From Tannerella sp. (lineage in GTDB: Bacteria; Bacteroidota; Bacteroidia; Bacteroidales; Tannerellaceae), in the NCBI GenBank assembly GCA_031271245.1, contig JAISWC010000012.1:1-16115 (forward strand): a stretch of 16,115 nucleotides of DNA, written 5' to 3'. A program made the translations under genes and the position numbers. Below the pieces are notes generated by a model. It was not told the DNA's origin. It worked only from the letters and a program-made list of their open reading frames with translations, and ran no database searches. Below, piece by piece: positions 1 through 7,925 of this stretch. The stretch's first letter is position 1; each line of letters opens with the position of its first letter.

Positions 1-591
1 CGTTTCACCTATCCGGCCGTTTTCGGCAGGGACGCCCGCCGGGTCACGCTGGACGGCGAGGGGCTGTTCGAGGTGGCTCCCGATGCCCGCCGTCCCTTCA
101 CGGTGCAAACGGCCGGACACGAAGTGACCGCACTGGGTACAACGTTCGACGTATATGCCTACGGCAACAGCGAAGCCTTTGAGACGATCCTGATCGAAGG
201 CTCCGTCGAAGTGGCCGCCCGCGACGAAGCCGGAAACCGTACCGGCGCCCGGCGGATGAAACCCGGATACCGGCTTTGGTTTGACGAACAGACGCGGCAG
301 ATGCAAACCCTCCGCGTAAGCACGGACGACTATATCTCGTGGACGAACGGACTGTATCATTTCAACGACATCACCTTTGCCGAGATGGCCCGGCGGCTGG
401 AACACTACTACCGGACGGAGATTATCGTCCGCGATTCGTCGATCATGAACTACCGCTGTACCGGCAAATTCCGTCAGCACGAAAGCATCACCGACATCAT
501 GGACGTAGTAAAAAGCGACATGCCCTTCAGCTATTCGTATGACCGGGATTTGAACAAACTGACCATTCGCAAGAGCGAAAAGAAAAGATAA
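1..591 (+). CDS. FecR-like anti-sigma factor, 3' part
   Basis: The reading frame is open from base 1, so the 5' part (cytoplasmic sigma-binding segment and membrane anchor) lies outside the window. The GTG at 73 is an internal valine, not a start. The first visible residues include a run RRVTLDGEGLFEVAPDARRP, the classic FecR-domain motif, followed by the periplasmic beta-rich FecR core. The last ~85 residues, from DYISWTNG through GKFRQHESI to the end, have the form of the DUF4974 C-terminal domain found on Bacteroidetes FecR proteins. Family knowledge: these inner-membrane proteins hold an ECF sigma factor and receive a signal from the STN domain of a partner TonB-dependent transporter. The next gene is a SusC with an STN domain, so the pairing is direct. 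An ECF sigma gene is expected just upstream but cannot be seen. Confidence 0.93.
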   Translation, partial: RFTYPAVFGRDARRVTLDGEGLFEVAPDARRPFTVQTAGHEVTALGTTFDVYAYGNSEAFETILIEGSVEVAARDEAGNRTGARRMKPGYRLWFDEQTRQMQTLRVSTDDYISWTNGLYHFNDITFAEMARRLEHYYRTEIIVRDSSIMNYRCTGKFRQHESITDIMDVVKSDMPFSYSYDRDLNKLTIRKSEKKR

Positions 592-781
592 TAAACGAGA
601 GACTGAAAACACGAATATTCACCTGAAAAACAGATATGCCTATGGAACATGAGCGAAGAATAGAATGACCGAAAAAAGGCAAAAGCCGGAAAGTATTTGC
701 GGTACTCCCCGGCGCATCAAGCCTTTACACATTGAGTGAAATGAATTATTTTTTTAATCAAAAAACTTGACAGACAAAATT
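592..781. other. fecR-susC intergenic region with a small hairpin
   Basis: The 190 bases between the anti-sigma gene and susC contain no convincing ORF. At 685-713 there is an imperfect hairpin: GCCGG/CCGGC, a two-base internal mismatch, then AGTA/TACT around the loop TTTGCGG. It has no T-run after it, so it is not a typical intrinsic terminator. AAGTATTTGC at 691-700 resembles a Bacteroides -7 element (TAnnTTTG) but is one base short in the spacer. The ECF-type promoter expected here for susC cannot be assigned by eye. The last ~45 bases before the start are very AT-rich. Confidence 0.5.
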
Positions 782-3700
782 ATGAAAAATATTAATTGCA
801 GGTATCAAATACCAAAACAAAAAATCAATAAATTATTGTTTATTATGAAACTTACTATCGTATTACTTATGTTCGTCTTCCTGCATGCGGGAGCCGTTGA
901 AATACACTCCCAGGGAGCCAGGGTGACGATAGATGCGAACCAGGCGACTTTGTCGGAAGTACTGGACGAGATGGAACGCCAGACGGAATACCTGTTTTTC
1001 TACAACAAGAAAAACGTGAATGCCGGCAAGCGCGTGAATGTAAATGTGAAAGACACGCCGGTATCAGAAGTGCTGGATGAGACGCTGGACGGAGACGTAG
1101 CCTACACTATGGTCAACGATCACATCATTTTATCCAAGAAGGAAGAAAAGGGGATCGCCTCCATTCTTCAGCAGACTAAGCGCGTGACGGGAACCGTAAC
1201 GGATTCCAGCGGAGAAGCCGTGATTGGTGCGAACATTGTGGAGAAAGGCGCGGCAGCGAACGGCACCGTGACCGACGCGGACGGGCGATTTTCGCTGAAC
1301 GTCGCGGAGGGCGCCGTGCTGCAGGTGTCGTATATCGGATATGTCACCCAGGAAATCAAGATCGGACAGCAGACCACCCTGCACATCACGCTTGCGGAAG
1401 ACACGCGACTGCTGGAGGAAGTGGTGGTGCTGGGCTACGGCGCGGCGACGCGCAAGGCTGACCTGTCGGCTGCCATCGGAATCGTGGAAAATATGGAATC
1501 GCTTAAACTGCGGCCTGTTTCCGGCGTGACGGAAATGCTTCAGGGACAGATTCCGGGCGTGACGGTGCGCAATAACGGCGGCGACCCGACGTCGGGAGCC
1601 TCCATTACGATTCGCGGACAGGGGTCTAAAGCCGGGGAAAGTCCCCTGTGGGTAGTCGACGGCGTTCCCGGAGGCCCGTATAACGTGAATGACGTGGAAT
1701 CCGTCGTCGTCCTGAAAGACGCGGCTTCGGCGGCTATCTACGGCGCTTATTCCGGGTCGGCCGGGGTTATCCTGGTGACGACGAAGAAGGCTAAGGAAGG
1801 CAAGCCGTCCGTCTCCTACGAAGGAACTTACGGTTTTACGCAGGCGACCAACCTCCCGCAAAGCCTGACGATCGAAGAGGAACGGCGCGTCCGCGAAGCA
1901 TCGCTGGCCGCCATCGGCGCCGCTTTGCCCACGGGCTGGGATGTGTCGAAAAATCCGTACATCGGCCAGACGCGAACGGACTGGATCGACGCCATCTTCC
2001 GCACGGCGCTCTTCCAGCGGCATAATGTGTCCATCAGTACGGGAACGGAACATTTCAAAAACCGGCTCTCCCTTCAGGTTAACGACAAACAGGGTACGCT
2101 GATCAGTACGTTCAGTAAAAGTTTTGGCCTGAACTATGACGCATCCTACAACATAAGCAAACATGTACGTGTCCGGGAAAATTTCCACTGGAGTACGGGG
2201 AGTAACCGGGGGACAAACACGGACAGCGGATACGACGGCGCCATTATTCTGGCTCTGATGATGCCCCGGAATGCGGAAGTCCGTTACGCGGACGGAACGT
2301 ATGGCGGCTCGGCGCCGAAAGACCCCGAGTATGCGGCGCAGTACGGGAGTAATTTTGCAGACATACACGGCGACGTCATTAACCCGGTACGGGTGCTGGA
2401 AGCGGAAAACCAGTATAAAAGGCCGTCGAACATCACTTCGTCTACGTTTTTTGAAATCATTGATCCCATTCCCGGCTTGAAATTTACCAGCCGGTTTACC
2501 TACCGGCTGAATTACAATTTCGAAAAAACTTTTGAGCCAAGACGCACCGAACCGGGAAAGCCCTCACTCAATAACATCCTTTCGTACAAAGCATCACGCG
2601 GATACAGTTGGGAAACCGAAAATACCCTTAATTATGACCGGAGTTTCGGAGACCATGCGCTCGGCGCACTTGTTTCCACGACTGCCAATGAGCAGCGCGG
2701 CAGAATCTTTTCCGTCAGCGCACAGGGCTTCGAGAATGAGGACGCGATTTATCAATATTTGAATTACGCGGATCTTATCCGGTCTCCCTCGGACGACTAT
2801 AATGATCCCGACAACAATGTCGCGGTTGTCGGACGGCTGTCGTACAGCTATGCCAACCGTTATTTTGCTACCGCATCCTGGCGCCGCGACTATGCCGGCC
2901 GGTTGCCGGAAGACAAAAAGTTCGGCGACTTCCCGGCCGTTACCGCAGGATGGAAAATATCGGAAGAAGCCTTCTTTCCGAAAAACAGCACCCTTACGCA
3001 TCTGAAAGCAAGGGGCAGCTGGGGAAGAATCGGGAACCTGGGTTCGATCGGGTATGCGTATGGAAACCCCACACTGAATATTACCGCGGCCGACCATGTA
3101 GGCGAACAGGTGGGAATCAATACGCCGCCCGTGTCCGGAATAAACAATGGGACGGCATTCAACCCCTTCCTGACATGGGAAACGTCCGAACAGACCGATT
3201 TTGGACTGGATACGGAATGGCTGGACGGAAGACTCTCGCTTTCCGCGGATTATTTCCGGAAAAGAACCTACAACTTAATCAAGGATCAAGATACCGGATG
3301 GCCGTCCTATATCGGCCTTGCCGCTAAAAAGATTAATGAAGGGGAAATCAGGAACACGGGATTTGAATTTTCACTGGGATGGAACGACCGGATCGGGAAG
3401 GCGACGAGTTATTTTGTGAACGCCAACTTAGCCACGCTGACCAATAAAGTGCATGACATCGGCCCGGCAGACCCGAACACCGGCGAAAAGCCGGTCTGGA
3501 TCGAAGGCGACAGTTTCCGCGGCATGCTTTATCCTTACCGTACCCGCGAAGGCGATCCCCTGTACAGCTACTGGCTGGTCGAAACCGACGGCCTGTTCCA
3601 AAGCGATGCGGAAGCGGAGGCCTACAAGGATAAGGACGGTAACCGGATTCAACCCAACGCAAAAGCCGGCGACCTGAAATTTATCGACCAGAACGGCGAC

Positions 3701-4234
3701 GGTAAAATCAACGACGACGACCGCGTGTATATGGGCGCTTACTATCCCGACCTGACCTACGCGCTTACGGCCGGCTTCTCGCACAGGAACCTGTCCTTCA
3801 GCGTCATGTTCCAGGGAGTGGCCGGAGCCAAAGTCTTCCAGGCATGGAATTTAACGATGTTGAATGAATCCCAGCTCAATTTCAACCGCTGGAACCGGAT
3901 TCTGGACGCCTACCCGAATACGAACGACGTACCCCGCCTCTCGGCCAGCGATTTGAACAACAACTTTACGACCAATTCCGACTGGTATCTGGAGGACGCT
4001 TCGTACCTGAGAGTTAAAAACATCCAGTTTGCGTACACGCTCGACGATCTTTTGCACAGGGCGTCTCTGTTGCGGGACAGGAGGAGTTCGCTGCAGACTT
4101 ACGTCAGCATCGACAATCTCTATACCTTTACCAAATACACGGGCATGGATCCCGAAGTGGGCGGCAAGGGAATGGACCAGGGACGCTATCCTGTGCCGCG
4201 GACGATTTCACTGGGCATCAAACTTACTTATTAA
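782..4234 (+). CDS. SusC-type TonB-dependent outer-membrane transporter with STN domain
   Basis: Outer-membrane beta-barrel that imports oligosaccharides with its SusD partner, powered by TonB. The ATG at 782 gives 1150 residues. A TTG at 767 would add five residues, and the ATG at 845 would leave only the hydrophobic signal segment (MKLTIVLLMFVFLHAGA). After the signal peptide come an STN domain (about residues 45-120; ATLSEVLDEMERQTEYLFFY), a carboxypeptidase-regulatory-like beta-sandwich (about 133-205; VTGTVTDSSGEAVIGANI, VSYIGYVTQEI), a TonB-box region (EEVVVLGYG, about 212-220), a plug domain (MLQGQIPGVTVRN, ITIRGQGS, PLWVVDGVPGG) and a long barrel ending in the usual aromatic C-terminus (ISLGIKLTY). 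The STN domain marks it as a signalling transducer that should contact the upstream FecR protein. Full length for the family. SusD begins eight bases after its stop. Confidence 0.97.
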   Translation: MKNINCRYQIPKQKINKLLFIMKLTIVLLMFVFLHAGAVEIHSQGARVTIDANQATLSEVLDEMERQTEYLFFYNKKNVNAGKRVNVNVKDTPVSEVLDETLDGDVAYTMVNDHIILSKKEEKGIASILQQTKRVTGTVTDSSGEAVIGANIVEKGAAANGTVTDADGRFSLNVAEGAVLQVSYIGYVTQEIKIGQQTTLHITLAEDTRLLEEVVVLGYGAATRKADLSAAIGIVENMESLKLRPVSGVTEMLQGQIPGVTVRNNGGDPTSGASITIRGQGSKAGESPLWVVDGVPGGPYNVNDVESVVVLKDAASAAIYGAYSGSAGVILVTTKKAKEGKPSVSYEGTYGFTQATNLPQSLTIEEERRVREASLAAIGAALPTGWDVSKNPYIGQTRTDWIDAIFRTALFQRHNVSISTGTEHFKNRLSLQVNDKQGTLISTFSKSFGLNYDASYNISKHVRVRENFHWSTGSNRGTNTDSGYDGAIILALMMPRNAEVRYADGTYGGSAPKDPEYAAQYGSNFADIHGDVINPVRVLEAENQYKRPSNITSSTFFEIIDPIPGLKFTSRFTYRLNYNFEKTFEPRRTEPGKPSLNNILSYKASRGYSWETENTLNYDRSFGDHALGALVSTTANEQRGRIFSVSAQGFENEDAIYQYLNYADLIRSPSDDYNDPDNNVAVVGRLSYSYANRYFATASWRRDYAGRLPEDKKFGDFPAVTAGWKISEEAFFPKNSTLTHLKARGSWGRIGNLGSIGYAYGNPTLNITAADHVGEQVGINTPPVSGINNGTAFNPFLTWETSEQTDFGLDTEWLDGRLSLSADYFRKRTYNLIKDQDTGWPSYIGLAAKKINEGEIRNTGFEFSLGWNDRIGKATSYFVNANLATLTNKVHDIGPADPNTGEKPVWIEGDSFRGMLYPYRTREGDPLYSYWLVETDGLFQSDAEAEAYKDKDGNRIQPNAKAGDLKFIDQNGDGKINDDDRVYMGAYYPDLTYALTAGFSHRNLSFSVMFQGVAGAKVFQAWNLTMLNESQLNFNRWNRILDAYPNTNDVPRLSASDLNNNFTTNSDWYLEDASYLRVKNIQFAYTLDDLLHRASLLRDRRSSLQTYVSIDNLYTFTKYTGMDPEVGGKGMDQGRYPVPRTISLGIKLTY

Positions 4235-4242
4235 TCCTTTTA

Positions 4243-5838
4243 ATGAAAAGAAAAATGAAACATTATATTATTATCAGTTTATCCATTGTTGCAATGGTTT
4301 GCACTTCGTGCAGTGATTTTCTGAATGTAACGCCGGAAAAAAGTCCCAGCGAGGGGACGTTTTTCCTGACGGATAAAGACGCGACCGATGCGCTCGCCGA
4401 TGTTTACAGGATATTCGGCGATGTAGAGCCGTTTCAGGGACGTGACATATACTGGGAACAGGCCGGCAACGACGACCTGATATTAGGGAGAAGCCGGGGC
4501 GAAGACTATAACAACTTAGTCAATTTCACTTTTACGGGAAGAGAATCCCCACTCCGGAGCATGTGGGAAAAATGTAACTTAACAGTTGCAAGAGCCAACT
4601 GGGTTATCTACCGGCTGTTGAGGAAAGGCGAGCTTAGTCCGGTAGAAAAGATACGGCTCGGCGAAGCATATTTCTTGCGTGCCTTCTGCCATTTCTACAT
4701 CGCTTACCGTCACGGACGCGCCGACCAGGGCGTGCCCTTCGACCGCTACGAGGATTATGACCCGTATGAATACCAGATTCCCGAGCAGCGCGCTTCGGTC
4801 ATGGAGAACTACGACCTGATCGTTCAGGATCTGGAAACGGCCGCCTCGTATCTTCCCTTCTTCGAAGATTACGGCGAAGAGGACTACGGCCGTGCGCACC
4901 GGGTTGCCGCGTGGGCCTACATAGTCAAAGTCTATGCCTACTGGGCGCAGCACGACGCCTCCAAATGGGCGCTGATTCCGCCGCTGGTCGACCGCATCGA
5001 GTCGGAAGGCAGGAGAGGCCTGCTGGACAACTATGCCGACGTATTCACCATTGCCAACGAATGGAGCAGGGAATACATCTGGTCCATCAATTCGTCCGGA
5101 TACAACGAAACCGGCAGTATCATGCCCGGCGTAATGCTTGAAAACAAGGGCTGGGGAAGGTATAACGGCTGGGGATTCTTTAAGCCGACGCTCGGACTTT
5201 ACGACGAATTTGTCGAAGGCGACAAGCGGCGCCGCGTCACCATCCTGGAATACAACGACGAGTTCGTTTTCTTCGGTGAAACCCGCAGGTATTATTCCAC
5301 CTCCGACCTCGAATCCGGCTTCCAGTTTTCCAAATACATGGAGCCGTACACCTACGGGACGGTAGTCGACGGTATCGGCATTTCCGACGTCATTGGTCCG
5401 GCGTTTCCGACGACCGACCTGAACATTCCGCTGATACGTCATGCCGAAATGGTGCTGTTCAAGGCCGAAGCCCTGATTCAGCAGGGGAACGGCGCTGCGG
5501 CGGCAACCGAGTTGAACCGCCTCACCCGCCGTGCCGGACTGGGCGACGTCTATTCCAACGCCACGATGGACAACCTCAAGCACGAGCGTCGCTGCGAACT
5601 GGCCGGCGAGTTGTCCGACCGCCTCATGGACCTGAAACGCTGGCAGGAATGGGACAGGCTGAGCGCACCGCTTATCGGACGGCACCACGAGGAACGGGAT
5701 AACCCGGAATCGCCCTGGACGCCGGTCGAAATATGGCCGGCAAGGAAGTTCAACCCCGCTACGGACATTGTGTACCCCTACAATCCGGACGACGTGGTCA
5801 AGGCAGGAGGGAAACTGAAACAGAATCCGATCGACTGA
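4243..5838 (+). CDS. SusD/RagB-type glycan-binding outer-membrane lipoprotein
   Basis: Surface lipoprotein that binds glycan and caps the SusC barrel. It has a lipoprotein signal peptide with Cys23 in the lipobox (VCTSC), followed by SDFLNVTPEKSPSEGTFF, the characteristic SusD N-terminus. The helical TPR-like motif RLGEAYFLRAFCHFYIAYRHG (residues about 138-158) is typical of the family, and the C-terminal part (KHERRCELAGE, RLMDLKRWQEW, then PVEIWPARKFNP) matches the SusD/RagB C-terminal domain. At 531 residues it is the usual size. ATG 4243 is used; ATG 4255 is a possible shorter start. It is almost contiguous with susC and therefore co-transcribed with it. A strong terminator lies eight bases beyond the stop. 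The ligand cannot be told from the sequence. Confidence 0.96.
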   Translation: MKRKMKHYIIISLSIVAMVCTSCSDFLNVTPEKSPSEGTFFLTDKDATDALADVYRIFGDVEPFQGRDIYWEQAGNDDLILGRSRGEDYNNLVNFTFTGRESPLRSMWEKCNLTVARANWVIYRLLRKGELSPVEKIRLGEAYFLRAFCHFYIAYRHGRADQGVPFDRYEDYDPYEYQIPEQRASVMENYDLIVQDLETAASYLPFFEDYGEEDYGRAHRVAAWAYIVKVYAYWAQHDASKWALIPPLVDRIESEGRRGLLDNYADVFTIANEWSREYIWSINSSGYNETGSIMPGVMLENKGWGRYNGWGFFKPTLGLYDEFVEGDKRRRVTILEYNDEFVFFGETRRYYSTSDLESGFQFSKYMEPYTYGTVVDGIGISDVIGPAFPTTDLNIPLIRHAEMVLFKAEALIQQGNGAAAATELNRLTRRAGLGDVYSNATMDNLKHERRCELAGELSDRLMDLKRWQEWDRLSAPLIGRHHEERDNPESPWTPVEIWPARKFNPATDIVYPYNPDDVVKAGGKLKQNPID

Positions 5839-5845
5839 AAATGAT

Positions 5846-5889
5846 CCGGGACAGAAGTGCCTGTCTGCATCTTCTGTCCCGGTTTTTTT
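5846..5889 (+). terminator. Intrinsic terminator after susD
   Basis: A perfect 12-bp stem, CCGGGACAGAAG (5846-5857) pairing with CTTCTGTCCCGG (5871-5882), with a 13-nt loop, is followed at once by seven T residues (5883-5889). This is a textbook rho-independent terminator eight bases after the susD stop. It should end or reduce the susC-susD transcript, so the downstream hydrolase genes need read-through or their own promoter. Confidence 0.9.
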
Positions 5890-5930
5890 ATGAACGATGA
5901 AGTATGAGATATGATGTATGAACCCGGATA

Positions 5931-5979
5931 TACTGTGTATCTTTTCTCTCGGACTCTCCGGGAAGGAAGATACACTGTA
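5931..5979. repeat. Inverted repeat upstream of the GH127-like gene
   Basis: TACTGTGTATCTT (5931-5943) and AAGATACACTGTA (5967-5979) are complementary at 12 of 13 positions (a single T-T mismatch), with a 23-base centre. There is no T-run after the right arm, so it is not a standard terminator. It could be an operator (dyad site for a regulator), part of a structured leader, or a decayed repeat. Within the left arm, TATCTTTT (5938-5945) matches the Bacteroides -7 consensus at 7 of 8 positions, but no good -33 element lies upstream. Confidence 0.6.
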
Positions 5980-6010
5980 AATGGAATTGGAATATGAATA
6001 GTATTAAGGG

Positions 6011-6094
6011 ATGCGAAATAAATAAGCTATAATCGTTTTCCGGTGTCCCGTCAGGGACATGGAATCGAACCGGTACATGCTATTTATTTCGCGT
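6011..6094. repeat. Nested stem-loop element in the leader of the GH127-like gene
   Basis: An 84-base symmetrical structure. The outer stem is GCGAAATAAATA (6013-6024) with TATTTATTTCGC (6081-6092), extended outward by an A-T and a T-G pair and inward by GC/GC (6026-6027 with 6079-6080). A middle stem is CCGG (6040-6043) with CCGG (6070-6073), and an apical stem is TGTCCC (6044-6049) with GGGACA (6054-6059) around the tetraloop GTCA. It ends 26 bases before the GH127-like start codon. It could be a structured 5' leader, a small RNA, or a small palindromic mobile relic. I recognise no known riboswitch class in it. Confidence 0.65.
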
Positions 6095-6120
6095 GCCTAA
6101 ATGATAAGAAACAGAAAACG

Positions 6121-7845
6121 ATGAGAACAAAAATTATGTTGAGTATTTTGGCAGCGTGGATGTTCGGTTGCATTTGCGAACCGGACAATGAAAACAGTGC
6201 AGCGAAAATACAGCCTGTCCCGCTTGAGCGCATTGTCACAAAAGGCGAACTGGCGCTGCGTATCGAAAAAAATTTCGACCGGCTCGAAGAAGGCAAGTAC
6301 AGGCCTGACAGCGTTTTCCTCACGGAAGAACAGTCCGGCGGCTGGCCGGGCGATACCGAAGGCCGCACGATACTCGGATTGACGCTCGATGCCAGAGCGT
6401 CGAAAAGGGAACCTGTTTATTTGCAGGAAATTATCGAACGTATTCCCCGACACCTGAATCGGGAAGGATATATGGGCCCGATATATGAAGACGCGGTGAA
6501 CGAACAGCAACTGTCGGGAAACGGCTGGATGCTGCGCGGCCTGTGCGAATATTATGAATGGAAAAAAGATGAAAAGGTACTCCCGTTGATTGCTTCTATT
6601 GTCAACAACCTTTTTGTGAAAGGGAAGGGGTTTTACCGGAAATATCCGATAGACCCCGATGCATGGAAAAGTATGAAAGGCGCCGAAGCGGGAAGTATTC
6701 AAAAGACGGCGGACGGATGGATGCTTTCTTCGGATATCGGTCATGTGTTTGTCGGCATGGCAGGCGCGATTCATGCATACAAGCATTTGAGAAGTGAAGC
6801 ATTAAAGGAGGTAATCGAGGAGATGATGTCCCGTTTTCTGGAAACAGACCTGGTGGGAATCAGGGCGCAGACACATGCAGCGCTGACCGCCTGCCGCGGT
6901 TTGATAAGATATGCCGAAATCACCGGGGAACGGAAATATGTCGACGAGGCCGCCAAACGGTGGCAATGGTACCGGCAAAACGGAATGACCGAAAATTATG
7001 AAAACTACAACTGGTTCGGACGCCTGGATACATGGACGGAAGCGTGCGCGGTCATCGATTCGTACATACTGGCCGTTCAGTTGTGGCAACATACGCGCGA
7101 AGCACAGTATCTGCATGATGCCGAACTGATCTATTACAATGCCATTTGCCACTTGCAACGCCATAACGGAGGCTTCGGCTGTGATAACTGTCCGGGGAAA
7201 GCCACGCAGGATTCCTGTCTTAAAGTGCATATACCGGAGGCGCACTGGTGCTGTACGATGCGTGGCGGCGAAGGGTTGCCGCGTGTGGCGGAATATTCCT
7301 GTTTCGCCGAAGGGAGCGATGTTTATATTCCTTTCTTTCATGAAAACGAACTGTCTTTGCCCGCCGGTCTCAGGATGCGGCAGCATACCGCCTGGCCTTT
7401 CGAAGGTAAAGTACGCTTTGTGATAGAAGAGAATACCGCCGGCGCCATCGCACTGCATCTGAGAATACCCTTGCGTACCACTCGACACCGGCTCAGGTAT
7501 AACGGAAAAGAATATCCTTTCGACCGGGAAAAACAGTTTGCTGTTCTGAAACGCAAATTTAACGCGGGAGATGAAATAGAATGGACATTCGATCCGGTCG
7601 TGGAAATATCCGGCGCCCGTACCGGCAATACGGAACAGGGACAGGTCGAAGTATTTTATGGCCCCTTAATGCTGGGATGTGAACATGGTGAGGCCGTAAA
7701 ACTGACGGAAAAAGACAGCATTATCCCCGTCGGGACGGCCAGCTTCAAGCTGGAAGGCAAAGAAATTTACTTTACGCCGCTTTATCATCTGATGGATCCT
7801 GCAGTGTGGAACAATACCGGGTACAAAAAACAAATTCTTTTTTAG
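6121..7845 (+). CDS. GH127/DUF1680-like lipoprotein glycosidase (candidate beta-L-arabinofuranosidase)
   Basis: Start at ATG 6121: MRTKIMLSILAAWMFGC is a lipoprotein signal with Cys17. The GTG at 6043 falls inside the structured leader and would put non-signal sequence in front. The 574 residues form an alpha/alpha-barrel-like region (about 35-400; SGNGWMLRGLCEYYEW, GRLDTWTEACAVIDSY) and a beta-rich C-terminus. The metal/catalytic signature of GH127 is visible: Glu307-x-Cys309, the Cys377-Cys378 pair (HWCCTMRGGEG), and Glu291 exactly 16 residues before Glu307. In the characterised Bifidobacterium GH127 enzyme, as I recall, the equivalent residues are Glu338/Cys340, Cys417/Cys418 (Cys417 the nucleophile) and the acid/base Glu322, with the same spacing of 16. 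An extra CDNC pair (Cys354, Cys357) is present. GH127 versus a related cysteine family such as GH146, and the exact sugar, are uncertain. It is likely anchored to the outer membrane. Confidence 0.8.
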   Translation: MRTKIMLSILAAWMFGCICEPDNENSAAKIQPVPLERIVTKGELALRIEKNFDRLEEGKYRPDSVFLTEEQSGGWPGDTEGRTILGLTLDARASKREPVYLQEIIERIPRHLNREGYMGPIYEDAVNEQQLSGNGWMLRGLCEYYEWKKDEKVLPLIASIVNNLFVKGKGFYRKYPIDPDAWKSMKGAEAGSIQKTADGWMLSSDIGHVFVGMAGAIHAYKHLRSEALKEVIEEMMSRFLETDLVGIRAQTHAALTACRGLIRYAEITGERKYVDEAAKRWQWYRQNGMTENYENYNWFGRLDTWTEACAVIDSYILAVQLWQHTREAQYLHDAELIYYNAICHLQRHNGGFGCDNCPGKATQDSCLKVHIPEAHWCCTMRGGEGLPRVAEYSCFAEGSDVYIPFFHENELSLPAGLRMRQHTAWPFEGKVRFVIEENTAGAIALHLRIPLRTTRHRLRYNGKEYPFDREKQFAVLKRKFNAGDEIEWTFDPVVEISGARTGNTEQGQVEVFYGPLMLGCEHGEAVKLTEKDSIIPVGTASFKLEGKEIYFTPLYHLMDPAVWNNTGYKKQILF

Positions 7846-7876
7846 TGGTTAATGGTTAATGGTTAATGGTTAATGG
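7846..7876 (+). repeat. Heptanucleotide tandem repeat (TGGTTAA)4 + TGG
   Basis: Four perfect copies of TGGTTAA (7846-7852, 7853-7859, 7860-7866, 7867-7873) and a partial fifth (TGG) start at the base after the GH127-like stop codon. A pure 7-bp short repeat can change length by slippage. Here it is non-coding, about 80 bases upstream of the next gene, so length changes could alter spacing in a promoter or leader rather than reading frame. Confidence 0.95.
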
Positions 7877-7925
7877 AAGGCCGCTGTCTTTGCAGCATGG
7901 CAGAGGAAGTCCGAACGGGAGCATT
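7877..7925 (+). ncRNA. Possible RNase P RNA 5'-fragment-like segment
   Basis: GGCCGCTG (7879-7886) followed by GGCAGAGGAAGTCCGAAC (7899-7916) resembles the 5' end of bacterial RNase P RNA, where a GGCCGC helix strand is followed by a short hairpin and the conserved GAGGAAAGTCCGG box. Here the box lacks one A and no downstream conserved regions follow, because a protein gene starts within 40 bases. If the similarity is real, it is a truncated, non-functional relic. Chance resemblance over so short a stretch is possible. This region is also the untranslated leader of the GH36-like gene. Confidence 0.25.

Noticed and set aside
1130..2368. 412-codon open frame on the minus strand within susC
   Set aside because: It lies antisense to clear SusC coding sequence, and the translation has no family features and is rich in Arg/Val as expected for a shadow of a codon-biased gene.
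3686..3721. EF-hand-like run DQNGDGKINDDD in SusC
   Set aside because: This is a routine extracellular-loop feature of SusC proteins, not a separate calcium-binding domain.
4579..5688. 369-codon minus-strand open frame within susD
   Set aside because: Antisense shadow of a complete SusD gene; no recognisable domain or start context.
6061..6074. tRNA T-loop-like motif on the minus strand (GGTTCGATTCC)
   Set aside because: The flanking bases do not form a proper T-stem, and no D-arm, anticodon arm or acceptor stem can be placed around it. It is explained by the nested inverted repeat.
6043..6120. Upstream GTG start that would lengthen the GH127-like protein by 26 residues
   Set aside because: It would place non-signal residues before an otherwise ideal lipoprotein signal peptide and would start inside the nested stem structure.
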